Source: Udaeobacter sp046731855 (GTDB lineage: Bacteria > Verrucomicrobiota > Verrucomicrobiia > Chthoniobacterales > UBA10450). From it: a stretch of 5,534 nucleotides of DNA. A model generated the notes under the pieces. The model ran no database searches, was not told where the DNA came from, and worked only from the letters and a program-made list of their open reading frames with translations. The position numbers and the translations under genes were made by a program. The DNA is taken from the NCBI GenBank assembly GCA_046731855.1, contig JBKPLX010000130.1, positions 1-5,534 on the forward strand. The letters run 5' to 3'. Position 1 is the first letter of the stretch. Each line of letters begins with the position of its first letter. Below are positions 1-5,506 of this stretch, in pieces.

Positions 1-827
1 TGCTCGCGATTTATTTTTTGTTGCCGTCGTGGCGCGAATACTCCGAGATGTCACAGCCGCTCTGGAAATTTCTGTTATCAGTGCAAAACATCGCGCTCCA
101 TGGCGGAACCGCGTTCTCACATGCCTGGTCTCTTGCGGTCGAGGACCAATTTTATCTCGCGCTTCCCTTTCTTTTGCTCTTTCTCTTTCGCCGTCCGCGC
201 CTGGCCATTATCATTCCGTGCCTGATCATTCTTGGCGGCATCGGCTTACGCGCTTTTCTGGCTGCGCAGAATCCATCAGTTGATGGCGGCGGCGTATCGT
301 TCCGCGGCTTTCAAGCCTGGATCTATTATCCCACCTGGACCCGGCTCGATCCGCTCGTGTTTGGAGTTGTTTTGGCCGCGATCGAAAAATTTCGACCGAC
401 TTGGTGGCAACGTCTCATCAATTGTGCGCCATGGCTTTGGATCCCCGCATTCGGACTGATCGCTTACGCGCTGTATCTCGGCGAAACAGAAACCCTCACC
501 GTCACTGCCTGCGTCTGGCAATTCCCACTGATCGCCGTGGGCATGGCCGCGCTTCTTGTTTGCGCGGTCAGTCCGCGCCTCCCCCTCCGTCGGGTTGCGA
601 TTCCCGGCGCCGCCTTCATCGCCAGTATCGCCTACAGCGCATACCTGATTCAGAAACTCGTTATTAACGGGGTCGAACAGTTCTGCACGTCCCACAACAT
701 CGATCTTACGTCCGCTCCCGCGCTTCTCGGCGTCGAACTCTGTGTTTATGCTGCAGCGACGTTACTTTTTTTCTCGGTCGAGAGACCATTCTTACAACTT
801 CGCAGACGCCTCGCGCCGCGAAAGTAG
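1..827 (+). CDS. Acyltransferase-3 (OafA/YrhL-like) membrane O-acyltransferase, C-terminal part (5' end outside window)
   Basis: The frame is open to the left edge (first full codon at base 3), so this is a 5'-truncated gene of which about 274 codons are seen; a TTG at 18 is not the true start. The signature is WSLAVEDQFY at 126-155, the local form of the SWSLSVEEQFYL motif of the acyltransferase-3 family. It is followed by a hydrophobic stretch, a basic loop and about five further membrane segments. The end, SVERPF followed by an Arg-rich tail (RRRLAPRK), is typical of the family. These inner-membrane proteins move acetyl or other acyl groups onto cell-surface polysaccharides, lipopolysaccharide or similar glycans; the substrate cannot be told here. 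Near the C-terminus the usual YLxH motif reads AYLIQ, with Gln where His is common. The catalytic N-terminal His/Arg region lies outside the window. Family assignment is secure; the specific role is not. Confidence 0.93.
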   Translation, partial: LAIYFLLPSWREYSEMSQPLWKFLLSVQNIALHGGTAFSHAWSLAVEDQFYLALPFLLLFLFRRPRLAIIIPCLIILGGIGLRAFLAAQNPSVDGGGVSFRGFQAWIYYPTWTRLDPLVFGVVLAAIEKFRPTWWQRLINCAPWLWIPAFGLIAYALYLGETETLTVTACVWQFPLIAVGMAALLVCAVSPRLPLRRVAIPGAAFIASIAYSAYLIQKLVINGVEQFCTSHNIDLTSAPALLGVELCVYAAATLLFFSVERPFLQLRRRLAPRK

Positions 828-882
828 CCGCTCGCTTCTTCCCTTCGTGGCCACCGCGCAATCGCAAACTGCTCAAGCTCTC

Positions 883-900
883 CTAAAAGCCGCTTTTCAG
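883..900 (+). terminator. Weak hairpin downstream of the acyltransferase gene
   Basis: AAAAG (885-889) pairs with CTTTT (893-897) around a 3-nt CCG loop, and CT/AG can extend the stem past a bulged C. It lies about 57 nt after the acyltransferase stop codon. The stem is AT-rich and no U-run follows beyond the stem itself, so it is a poor intrinsic terminator; read it as a candidate transcript end only. Confidence 0.2.
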
Positions 901-980
901 TGTATTCATTCGTAAGCCGCTCTCTGCAGGTCGTCCCAATGCAAGCGTGACTCGTTAGTTTAGAAATTCTGAGAAAAGTG

Positions 981-1010
981 TTGACAGTTTTATCGCGAAT
1001 TAATTAAAAT
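981..1010 (+). promoter_or_regulatory. Sigma70-type promoter for the secreted-protein gene
   Basis: A perfect -35 box TTGACA (981-986) is followed after 18 nt by TAAAAT (1005-1010), five of six matches to TATAAT, inside a locally AT-rich stretch. Transcription would start near 1017, giving an untranslated leader of about 150 nt before the ATG at 1170. This is the only strong promoter-like pair I see in the window. Confidence 0.65.
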
Positions 1011-1146
1011 CCCCGTCGTCATTCCGTAACCTGTCTGAAGACAACCCAGAACAACTCACAAGACACTCCGAGCGCTTTGGCGCGTTTCCTCATCCACAAC
1101 CATGTAGGCACTCCACTTCCCCATTAAGCGACTTAACAAATCAACC

Positions 1147-1159
1147 CGGGCTTCGCCCG
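1147..1159 (+). promoter_or_regulatory. Hairpin immediately before the start codon, no Shine-Dalgarno
   Basis: CGGGC (1147-1151) and GCCCG (1155-1159) form a perfect 5-bp GC stem with a TTC loop, ending 10 nt before the ATG at 1170. It takes up the space where a ribosome-binding site would normally lie, and no purine-rich Shine-Dalgarno is seen between it and the start. It could influence translation initiation, or be incidental in a leader that initiates without Shine-Dalgarno. Confidence 0.4.
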
Positions 1160-1169
1160 AGCTCCACAC

Positions 1170-3239
1170 ATGAAACAGAAACAGAATAGCTCCACACGCG
1201 CTTCGGCGCTTCAAATTACACTCGCTCTCTCCCTAACCTCGATCTCCGCGATTTTATTCGCTTCCAGTTTGTCGCAGCCAACAGGCGCAGGCCCTGGCCT
1301 AAACAACCCAGATCGACCTATGCCCGACATCGTGCAGTTGGTCGGACCGGTCGTTCAAAACATGGATTTGCGCGATCTCCCTTACCTTGCTCCAAACCCA
1401 GAGATCGAAGAAAAGCGCCTGACGCGTTATCCGCATCCGGAAATTCCAAGCCCGACGAGTCAAGCCGACTACCCGCGGTTCGACGTGTTGATGAACCAAG
1501 TTTTAGCCCCCGCGCCAACGATGCCTGCGCCGCTGCTGACTTTCGAGGGGATGAACTCAAGCCAGAGTGGTTGTCTTTGTTTGCCGCCTGACACGGATGG
1601 CGACGTCGGCCCGAATCATTATGTGCAGTCGGTCAACAGCTCGATCAAGATTTTTGATAAAAGCGGTAACCCGCTTAATGGCGCAAACGGCACGACCTAT
1701 AACTCTTTCTTCCTGGCCCTGGCAGGCACGCCTTGTTCGGGCTTTAACAATGGCGACGGGTTCGTCTTTTATGATCATCTGGCTGATCGTTGGGTGGTAA
1801 GCGATTTTGCCTTTCCCGGCTCGTTGCCCGGTGCCGGACCGTTCTATCAGTGCATCGGCGTATCTCAGACCGGCGACCCAGTCAACGGTGGCTGGTTCCT
1901 GTATGCGATCCAGCATGATCCGGCCAACCCCACTTGGATCGGCGATTACCCGAAACTTGCGATGTGGAACAGCGGCGGGAGCCCTGCCCAAAACGCATAC
2001 TATCTCACGGTCAATTTGTTTAATGGCGTTACTCTCGGCTTCCAAGGGGTGCGCGTTTTTGCCTTCGATCGCGCCTCGATGCTCACTGGCGGCGCGGCCA
2101 ACACTATCGCTTTCAACATCGCCCCAGCTGGCCTGGGCGATTCGTATAGTCTGGTTCCAGCTGGCTTTCGCACCGGTGATGCACCACCTTCAGGAAGAGA
2201 CGAATTCCTGGTTTCTGTCGATAGCCCCGCCACTGGCGGCGTGACTTTGACTCAGGTGCACGGCTGGAAATTTCACGTCGATTTTGCCACGCCGAGTAAT
2301 TCGACTCTAGGTCTCGGCGCCAACCATACGCCGAATGCGAACGTCACCGTCAATGGCTTCGTTGACGCATTTACCAATACCGGCACACTCCTCGTGCCTC
2401 AGAACGGCACTGCGCAGAAACTAGACACGTTGGGCGACAAAATTATGACGCCGCTGGTTTATCAGAATCGTAGCGGCGTGGAATCATTGTGGGCTTCGCA
2501 GACTGTTATCCAAAATTATCCAAACGGTCCGACCGCGGTTCGCTGGTATCAATTCAATGTGAGCGGCGGCAATTTCCCTGCTACGCCGGTCCAACAACAA
2601 AGCTGGAACAACGGCGGGGATGGTCTGTGGCGCTGGATGCCCAGCATCGCCGTGGACCAAAACGGGAACATGGCGATTGGCTATTCCACCTCCAGCGCGA
2701 CGCAGGAGCCTTCCATTCGGTATGCCGGACGTCTCGCTTCTGATCCGTTAAATAATCTCGGCCAAGGCGAAGCTGTCATGACGGCTGGGGGTGGCCACCA
2801 GACCCATTCCAGCGGGCGTTGGGGGGATTACAGCATGCTGACTATCGATCCTGCCGACAATGTAACTTTCTGGCATACGAACGAGTATTACTCTGTGACC
2901 AGCAGCGCGAACTGGTTTACGCGCGTTGGCAAATTCCAATTTCCCGGCCCGGCGTTGAACAGCTTAACTTACAATGGGGGAACGCCATTTGTTGATGGAA
3001 CGAATCTAACCCGAGGCACAAAATACACGATTGTGGCGCATGCAAACGCGGCTACGCAAAGCGTGGTGTTCAATAAGGATGGCGTTAACGTAAAGACAGA
3101 CTCCGCGACTCCTTTTAATTACAGGTTTACGGCACAACGGGTAGGACCGCACACATTTGTCGCAACGCCATGGAGTTCCCCTGGAGGAACGGGAACTAGC
3201 GGTGCCCCTATCACCGTACACTTTAACATAGTGCGGTAA
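1170..3239 (+). CDS. Secreted protein of unknown function, beta-propeller-like body with C-terminal Ig-like domain
   Basis: This gene of 689 codons starts at ATG 1170 because the signal peptide begins there: basic n-region (Lys2, Lys4, Arg10), hydrophobic core about 13-31, likely cleavage near 31-35, so the product is exported. A proline-rich linker runs to about residue 125. The conserved body follows: PPDTDGDVGPNHYV (139-152, with an Asp-rich DxDxD possibly metal-binding), GDYPKLAMW (258-266), GVRVFAFDR (293-301), WRWMPSIAVDQNGN (487-500), RWGDYSM (550-556) and WHTNEYY (568-574). Repeated beta-strand blocks with Asp/Gly turns suggest a propeller or sialidase-like fold, but I see no catalytic set. 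Residues about 595-689 look like an Ig-like beta-sandwich. Cys135, 137, 189 and 228 could form disulfides. Similar hypothetical proteins exist in several environmental phyla as far as I recall; function is unknown. It is probably monocistronic, read from the promoter at 981-1010. Confidence 0.93.
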   Translation: MKQKQNSSTRASALQITLALSLTSISAILFASSLSQPTGAGPGLNNPDRPMPDIVQLVGPVVQNMDLRDLPYLAPNPEIEEKRLTRYPHPEIPSPTSQADYPRFDVLMNQVLAPAPTMPAPLLTFEGMNSSQSGCLCLPPDTDGDVGPNHYVQSVNSSIKIFDKSGNPLNGANGTTYNSFFLALAGTPCSGFNNGDGFVFYDHLADRWVVSDFAFPGSLPGAGPFYQCIGVSQTGDPVNGGWFLYAIQHDPANPTWIGDYPKLAMWNSGGSPAQNAYYLTVNLFNGVTLGFQGVRVFAFDRASMLTGGAANTIAFNIAPAGLGDSYSLVPAGFRTGDAPPSGRDEFLVSVDSPATGGVTLTQVHGWKFHVDFATPSNSTLGLGANHTPNANVTVNGFVDAFTNTGTLLVPQNGTAQKLDTLGDKIMTPLVYQNRSGVESLWASQTVIQNYPNGPTAVRWYQFNVSGGNFPATPVQQQSWNNGGDGLWRWMPSIAVDQNGNMAIGYSTSSATQEPSIRYAGRLASDPLNNLGQGEAVMTAGGGHQTHSSGRWGDYSMLTIDPADNVTFWHTNEYYSVTSSANWFTRVGKFQFPGPALNSLTYNGGTPFVDGTNLTRGTKYTIVAHANAATQSVVFNKDGVNVKTDSATPFNYRFTAQRVGPHTFVATPWSSPGGTGTSGAPITVHFNIVR

Positions 3240-3270
3240 GCCCTACACACAGACCCACGCCCACCATCGT

Positions 3271-3298
3271 GCCCTGGCCTTTTGGGGCTGCCATTTTT
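3271..3298 (+). terminator. Possible weak terminator after the secreted-protein gene
   Basis: GCCC (3271-3274) can pair with GGGC (3285-3288), and a run of five T follows at 3294-3298, about 32-59 nt after the stop codon. The stem is only 4 bp with a 10-nt loop and the T-run is set off by 5 nt, so the call is weak. No better terminator is visible here. Confidence 0.25.
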
Positions 3299-3310
3299 GC
3301 TTGCGCCTGC

Positions 3311-3352
3311 GAATGGAGCTGTGGGGATCAGCGACATAGAACACGTCGCGAT
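3311..3352. repeat. Direct repeat A, copy 1
   Basis: It begins GAATGGAGCT, then 10 variable bases, then GCGACATAGAA, and closes with CGCGAT. The first 31 nt (3311-3341) match copy 2 (3358-3388) at 25 of 31 positions, with all six differences in the middle block. The copies lie 47 nt apart. That offset is not a multiple of three, so the similarity is at DNA level and does not reflect a repeated peptide in a single frame. Confidence 0.75.
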
Positions 3353-3357
3353 CGAGG

Positions 3358-3402
3358 GAATGGAGCTCTTGGGCAAGGCGACATAGAAGGTAAAGCCGCG
3401 AT
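3358..3402. repeat. Direct repeat A, copy 2
   Basis: This is the second copy of the unit starting at 3311: the same GAATGGAGCT head, the same GCGACATAGAA block at 3378-3388 and the same closing CGCGAT at 3397-3402, with 8 nt between the last two blocks instead of 5. It is separated from copy 1 by only 5 nt, so the two are almost in tandem. Confidence 0.75.
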
Positions 3403-3404
3403 GG

Positions 3405-3440
3405 GTAGCGGCGAGTGAGGTGGGAAGCGAACGAGTTTCA
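3405..3440. repeat. Direct repeat B, copy 1
   Basis: This unit of 36 nt begins GTAG, contains GCGAGTGAG and ends with the perfectly repeated 14-mer GCGAACGAGTTTCA (3427-3440). The second copy is at 3522-3558. It follows repeat A copy 2 after 2 nt, so the two repeat types may be parts of one larger mosaic element. Confidence 0.7.
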
Positions 3441-3462
3441 ATCGCGCGGGTAGACGGCAACG

Positions 3463-3477
3463 CAGCTAGGGTAGCTG
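3463..3477. repeat. Small inverted repeat between the B repeats
   Basis: CAGCTA (3463-3468) and TAGCTG (3472-3477) are perfect inverted arms around GGG. It lies between the two B repeats. It could fold as a short hairpin in DNA or RNA, but no T-run follows, so it is not a terminator. Confidence 0.45.
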
Positions 3478-3521
3478 GCGCAAGCACGGGCAGTGCGAGT
3501 GATCAAAGTCAAGTGACAAGG

Positions 3522-3558
3522 GTAGGAGCGAGTGAGCGCAGGCGGCGAACGAGTTTCA
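3522..3558. repeat. Direct repeat B, copy 2
   Basis: This 37-nt copy of the unit at 3405-3440 has the same GTAG start, the same GCGAGTGAG block and the identical closing 14-mer GCGAACGAGTTTCA at 3545-3558. It differs by a few substitutions and one inserted base. The start-to-start distance is 117 nt. Confidence 0.7.
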
Positions 3559-3782
3559 CTCAGGCAGAACGAGCTACGTCGATCTAGTTGAAGCTCAGGC
3601 GGTACTGACAACACGGCTACACGCTCTAGCTCTTGTCCGATGGTTCCCCAGATCGCGGCATAAATGAGTTTAGCTTCTAGGTCTTTGATGCGGGAAGCCT
3701 CCGTGCAGTGCGGTTCAAAAAACCTTCAGGCTGTTGTGTCGTGACATGACAGGGTCAATCCTAACAAACTGAAATCTTGTTC

Positions 3783-3820
3783 GGCTAAGCCAGTGAGATC
3801 GCGTTGTTGAGAATACAACA
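3783..3820. promoter_or_regulatory. Dyad symmetries upstream of the MocR-type gene, candidate operator
   Basis: Two short symmetries lie 42-79 nt before the regulator's start: GGCTAAGCC (3783-3791, perfect around a central A) and TGTTG (3805-3809) with CAACA (3816-3820) around 6 nt. A third, looser one, TGTC-GT-GACA, is at 3737-3746. MocR regulators commonly act at their own control region, often on direct repeats, so these are only candidates. I could not find a convincing -35/-10 pair for this gene. Confidence 0.25.
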
Positions 3821-3861
3821 GCAAATGGAAAACTAGTGAGCAGGGAATTCGCGTAAATCGC

Positions 3862-5412
3862 ATGTCCAATAGGAAATCGCGCACGCAGAAGCGCCGCCGG
3901 CGTTCGCTTATTGCTTTTGAAATGATTCAGCTGGATCGGACCGCGGCGGAGCCGCTCCACCAGCAGCTTTTCCGCCAAATTCGCGATGAACTGAAATCGG
4001 GCAGGTTCAGCGACGTCTCGTCTCGACTGCCTTCCTCGCGGGCTCTGGCAACAGACCGGGGAATCTCAAGATCGACCGTTAGACTCGCACTTTCAAAACT
4101 TCATGCCGAAGGTTATCTCCGCTCAAAGCCCGGGTCCGGAACTTTCGTGGCAAACCGTCTTCCGGAAACCTTTTTGGCCGCGGACCAACCGAGAATCTAC
4201 GAACCAATCCAGCGCCCGACTCACATCTCCGATCGCGTAAAAGCAATACCGGATGGACGCGTCGGAAATCAGTTTGATCTCGGCGCAACGGGCGCGGGCC
4301 CAGGCGTCTCGCTGGTGGTGAGCATTCCGGCAGTTGACGAATTTCCGATGGCTGTCTGGGAACGTCTCAGAGCGCAGGTTCTGGCAAAAAAGGGGGTCAA
4401 CCTGTTGCGCTATGCGTCGCATCGCGGTGACGCCGACCTGCGCAAGGCAATTGCAGCGTACTTGTGCGATTTTAGAGCGGCGCGTTGTAATCCGGATCAG
4501 ATCGTAATTGTGGCTGGCATGCAGCAGGCAATGCTAATCAGTGCAATGGCCGTGCCAAATCCGGGTGAAGCCGCCTGGGTCGAAGACCCCTGTTATCAGC
4601 AGATCCAAAGGGTACTCACTCTAGCTGGGGTTAAGATCGTTCCCAAGCCACTCGACAACGAAGGAATCGTGATTGCGAGAGCGCCAAAAGAACCACGGCC
4701 GAGGATCATCTACGTAACGCCCTCCCATCAATTTCCTCTCGGCGTTACCATGAGTTTCCAGCGCAGGACCGGCTTGCTCGATTTTGCGCGTGCTCACAAC
4801 GCATACATTTTCGAGGACGACTACGACGCGGAGTTCCGCTTTACTGGGCCGCCGCTCCCTTCGTTGCAGGGAATCGACAACGCCGGCCGAGTGATTTACG
4901 CGGGAACGATGAGCAAGATTCTTTGTCCCTCTTTGCGTCTCGGGTACGTCGTTGCGCCGGAGCCGCTCGTCGATTCGTTCGTCAAGATCCGCAGTGCGAT
5001 GGATCAACACTCCTCTCCAATCGACCAGGCAACGATGGCGCGTTTTATCACCGAGGGATTTTTCCTGAGTCACATCAGGCGGATGCGAAAAATCTATGCC
5101 GAGCGGCGAGATTTCTTTATCGAACAATTCAATGAATTGCTCGGCGACCGGTTCACTTTGCAGGTTCCGGAGGCCGGATTAAACATCGTCGCCTGGCTGA
5201 AGCGCGAGGAAGACTTCCCGATGATCAGGCGTATCACATTAGATATCGGAGTAAGGCCCTCAGCGCTCTCATTTTTTTGTGGTCAAGCAAAGCTAAAGCC
5301 AGCGTTCGTTTTCGGATTCGCGGCTTGGACACCGAGACAGATTCGGGAAAGTCTGGTCAAGCTTGCGTCGGCACTCCGGGATCGCGCAAATTACAGGCGC
5401 CAGTCGCGATGA
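3862..5412 (+). CDS. MocR/PdxR/GabR-type transcription regulator (GntR winged helix fused to PLP aminotransferase-like domain)
   Basis: The product of 516 residues has the two-domain MocR layout. Residues about 22-96 form a GntR winged helix: RLPSSR (55-60), recognition-helix region GISRSTVR (67-74), wing PGSGTFV (90-96). After a linker, residues about 150-510 form a fold-type-I aminotransferase-like domain with GMQQAM (219-224), TPSHQFP (286-292), EDDYDAEF (318-325) and GTMSKILCPSLRLGY (348-362). Lys352 is the expected PLP Schiff-base lysine, and Asp319 sits 33 residues before it, the spacing I recall for Asp279/Lys312 in GabR. It should bind PLP and a small amine or amino acid to control nearby genes; its target is not evident. 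Start: ATG 3862 is the first start codon after an in-frame stop at 3808 and adds a basic 20-residue lead (RTQKRRRR); ATG 3922 would fit the family better. Neither has a good Shine-Dalgarno. Confidence 0.95.
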   Translation: MSNRKSRTQKRRRRSLIAFEMIQLDRTAAEPLHQQLFRQIRDELKSGRFSDVSSRLPSSRALATDRGISRSTVRLALSKLHAEGYLRSKPGSGTFVANRLPETFLAADQPRIYEPIQRPTHISDRVKAIPDGRVGNQFDLGATGAGPGVSLVVSIPAVDEFPMAVWERLRAQVLAKKGVNLLRYASHRGDADLRKAIAAYLCDFRAARCNPDQIVIVAGMQQAMLISAMAVPNPGEAAWVEDPCYQQIQRVLTLAGVKIVPKPLDNEGIVIARAPKEPRPRIIYVTPSHQFPLGVTMSFQRRTGLLDFARAHNAYIFEDDYDAEFRFTGPPLPSLQGIDNAGRVIYAGTMSKILCPSLRLGYVVAPEPLVDSFVKIRSAMDQHSSPIDQATMARFITEGFFLSHIRRMRKIYAERRDFFIEQFNELLGDRFTLQVPEAGLNIVAWLKREEDFPMIRRITLDIGVRPSALSFFCGQAKLKPAFVFGFAAWTPRQIRESLVKLASALRDRANYRRQSR

Positions 5413-5430
5413 GCTTCGCATGACCTAATC

Positions 5431-5462
5431 CCCGAACCGGGTCGCTGTGCGCTCGGAGCGCA
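5431..5462 (+). terminator. Tandem hairpins after the MocR-type gene
   Basis: CCCG-AAC-CGGG (5431-5441) and TGCGCT-CGG-AGCGCA (5448-5462) form two perfect stems of 4 and 6 bp within 50 nt of the regulator's stop codon. The second is stable, but TTCAGG follows in place of a T-run, so a classical intrinsic terminator is not established. It may protect the 3' end or end transcription inefficiently. Confidence 0.35.
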
Positions 5463-5506
5463 TTCAGGACGGGTGCCATCAGTACCCCCGCAGGAGGACC
5501 GCAACG

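Larger units (their letters stand above)
828..1169. other. Intergenic region with promoter and long leader, no confident gene
   Basis: These 342 nt separate the acyltransferase gene from the secreted-protein gene. They hold the weak hairpin at 883-900, a promoter at 981-1010 and a leader of about 150 nt. Inside the leader, GCGC (1072-1075) and GCGC (1080-1083) can pair around TTTG, and an ATG directly followed by TAG occurs at 1102-1107. A minus-strand frame is free of stops for about 85 codons across the left half, but it has no ATG and is not called as a gene. Confidence 0.7.
3438..3747 (-). pseudogene. Possible small divergent gene broken at a T6 run
   Basis: On the minus strand an ATG at 3747-3745 begins MSRHNSLKVF and stops at 3717-3715, just after six consecutive T. 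One frame over, a stretch open from 3725 down to the stop at 3440-3438 (95 codons) has no ATG and its only GTG/TTG starts lie well inside. Its first part reads TEASRIKDLEAKLIYAAIW and continues as a plausible amphipathic helix. Removing one T from the run would join the two pieces into a protein of about 100 residues. The right-hand half looks protein-like, but the distal half runs into the B repeats, so the natural end is unclear. I recognise no family. It may be a frameshifted relic, a sequencing error in the homopolymer, or chance. Confidence 0.22.
3240..3861. other. Repeat-bearing intergenic region without a confident gene
   Basis: These 622 nt lie between the secreted-protein gene and the MocR-type regulator. 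The left half (3311-3558) holds two pairs of imperfect direct repeats and a small inverted repeat. The right half (about 3560-3747) holds a minus-strand frame with protein-like composition but no proper start. The last 115 nt before the regulator carry short dyads that may be operators. No plus-strand frame here looks like a gene. Confidence 0.75.

Noticed and set aside
276..695. Minus-strand open frame of 139 codons inside the acyltransferase gene
   Set aside because: It lies wholly within a gene with clear family motifs, and its own composition (charged, no motif or membrane pattern) looks like an antisense shadow.
1557..2045. Minus-strand open frame of 162 codons inside the secreted-protein gene
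   Set aside because: It is antisense to conserved motifs of the real gene, and no family features are seen in its translation.
3242..3437. Second minus-strand frame through the A repeats (reads RDVFYVADPHSSIRRRKQKW)
   Set aside because: It is stop-free for about 65 codons and looks protein-like in part, but it has no ATG, only an internal GTG, and no ribosome-binding site; more likely a reading of the repeat DNA.
3119..3487. Minus-strand open frame of 122 codons across the end of the secreted-protein gene and the A repeats
   Set aside because: It overlaps the real gene's Ig-like end and then runs through direct repeats whose copies lie in different frames, so a true coding sequence is unlikely.
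3311..3558. CRISPR array
   Set aside because: There are only two copies of each of two different imperfect repeats, spacing is irregular, and no cas gene is near.
3712..3724. GGTT/AACC hairpin with A-rich loop as a terminator on the minus strand
   Set aside because: The stem is only 4 bp and AT-rich, and there is no convincing gene ending there.
3240..3861. Insertion sequence or integrase remnant
   Set aside because: No transposase or integrase motif appears in any frame, and no terminal inverted repeats with a flanking target duplication were found by eye.
4621..5127. Minus-strand open frame of 168 codons inside the MocR-type gene
   Set aside because: It covers the reverse complement of the PLP-lysine region; its length is explained by codon bias of the real gene on the other strand.
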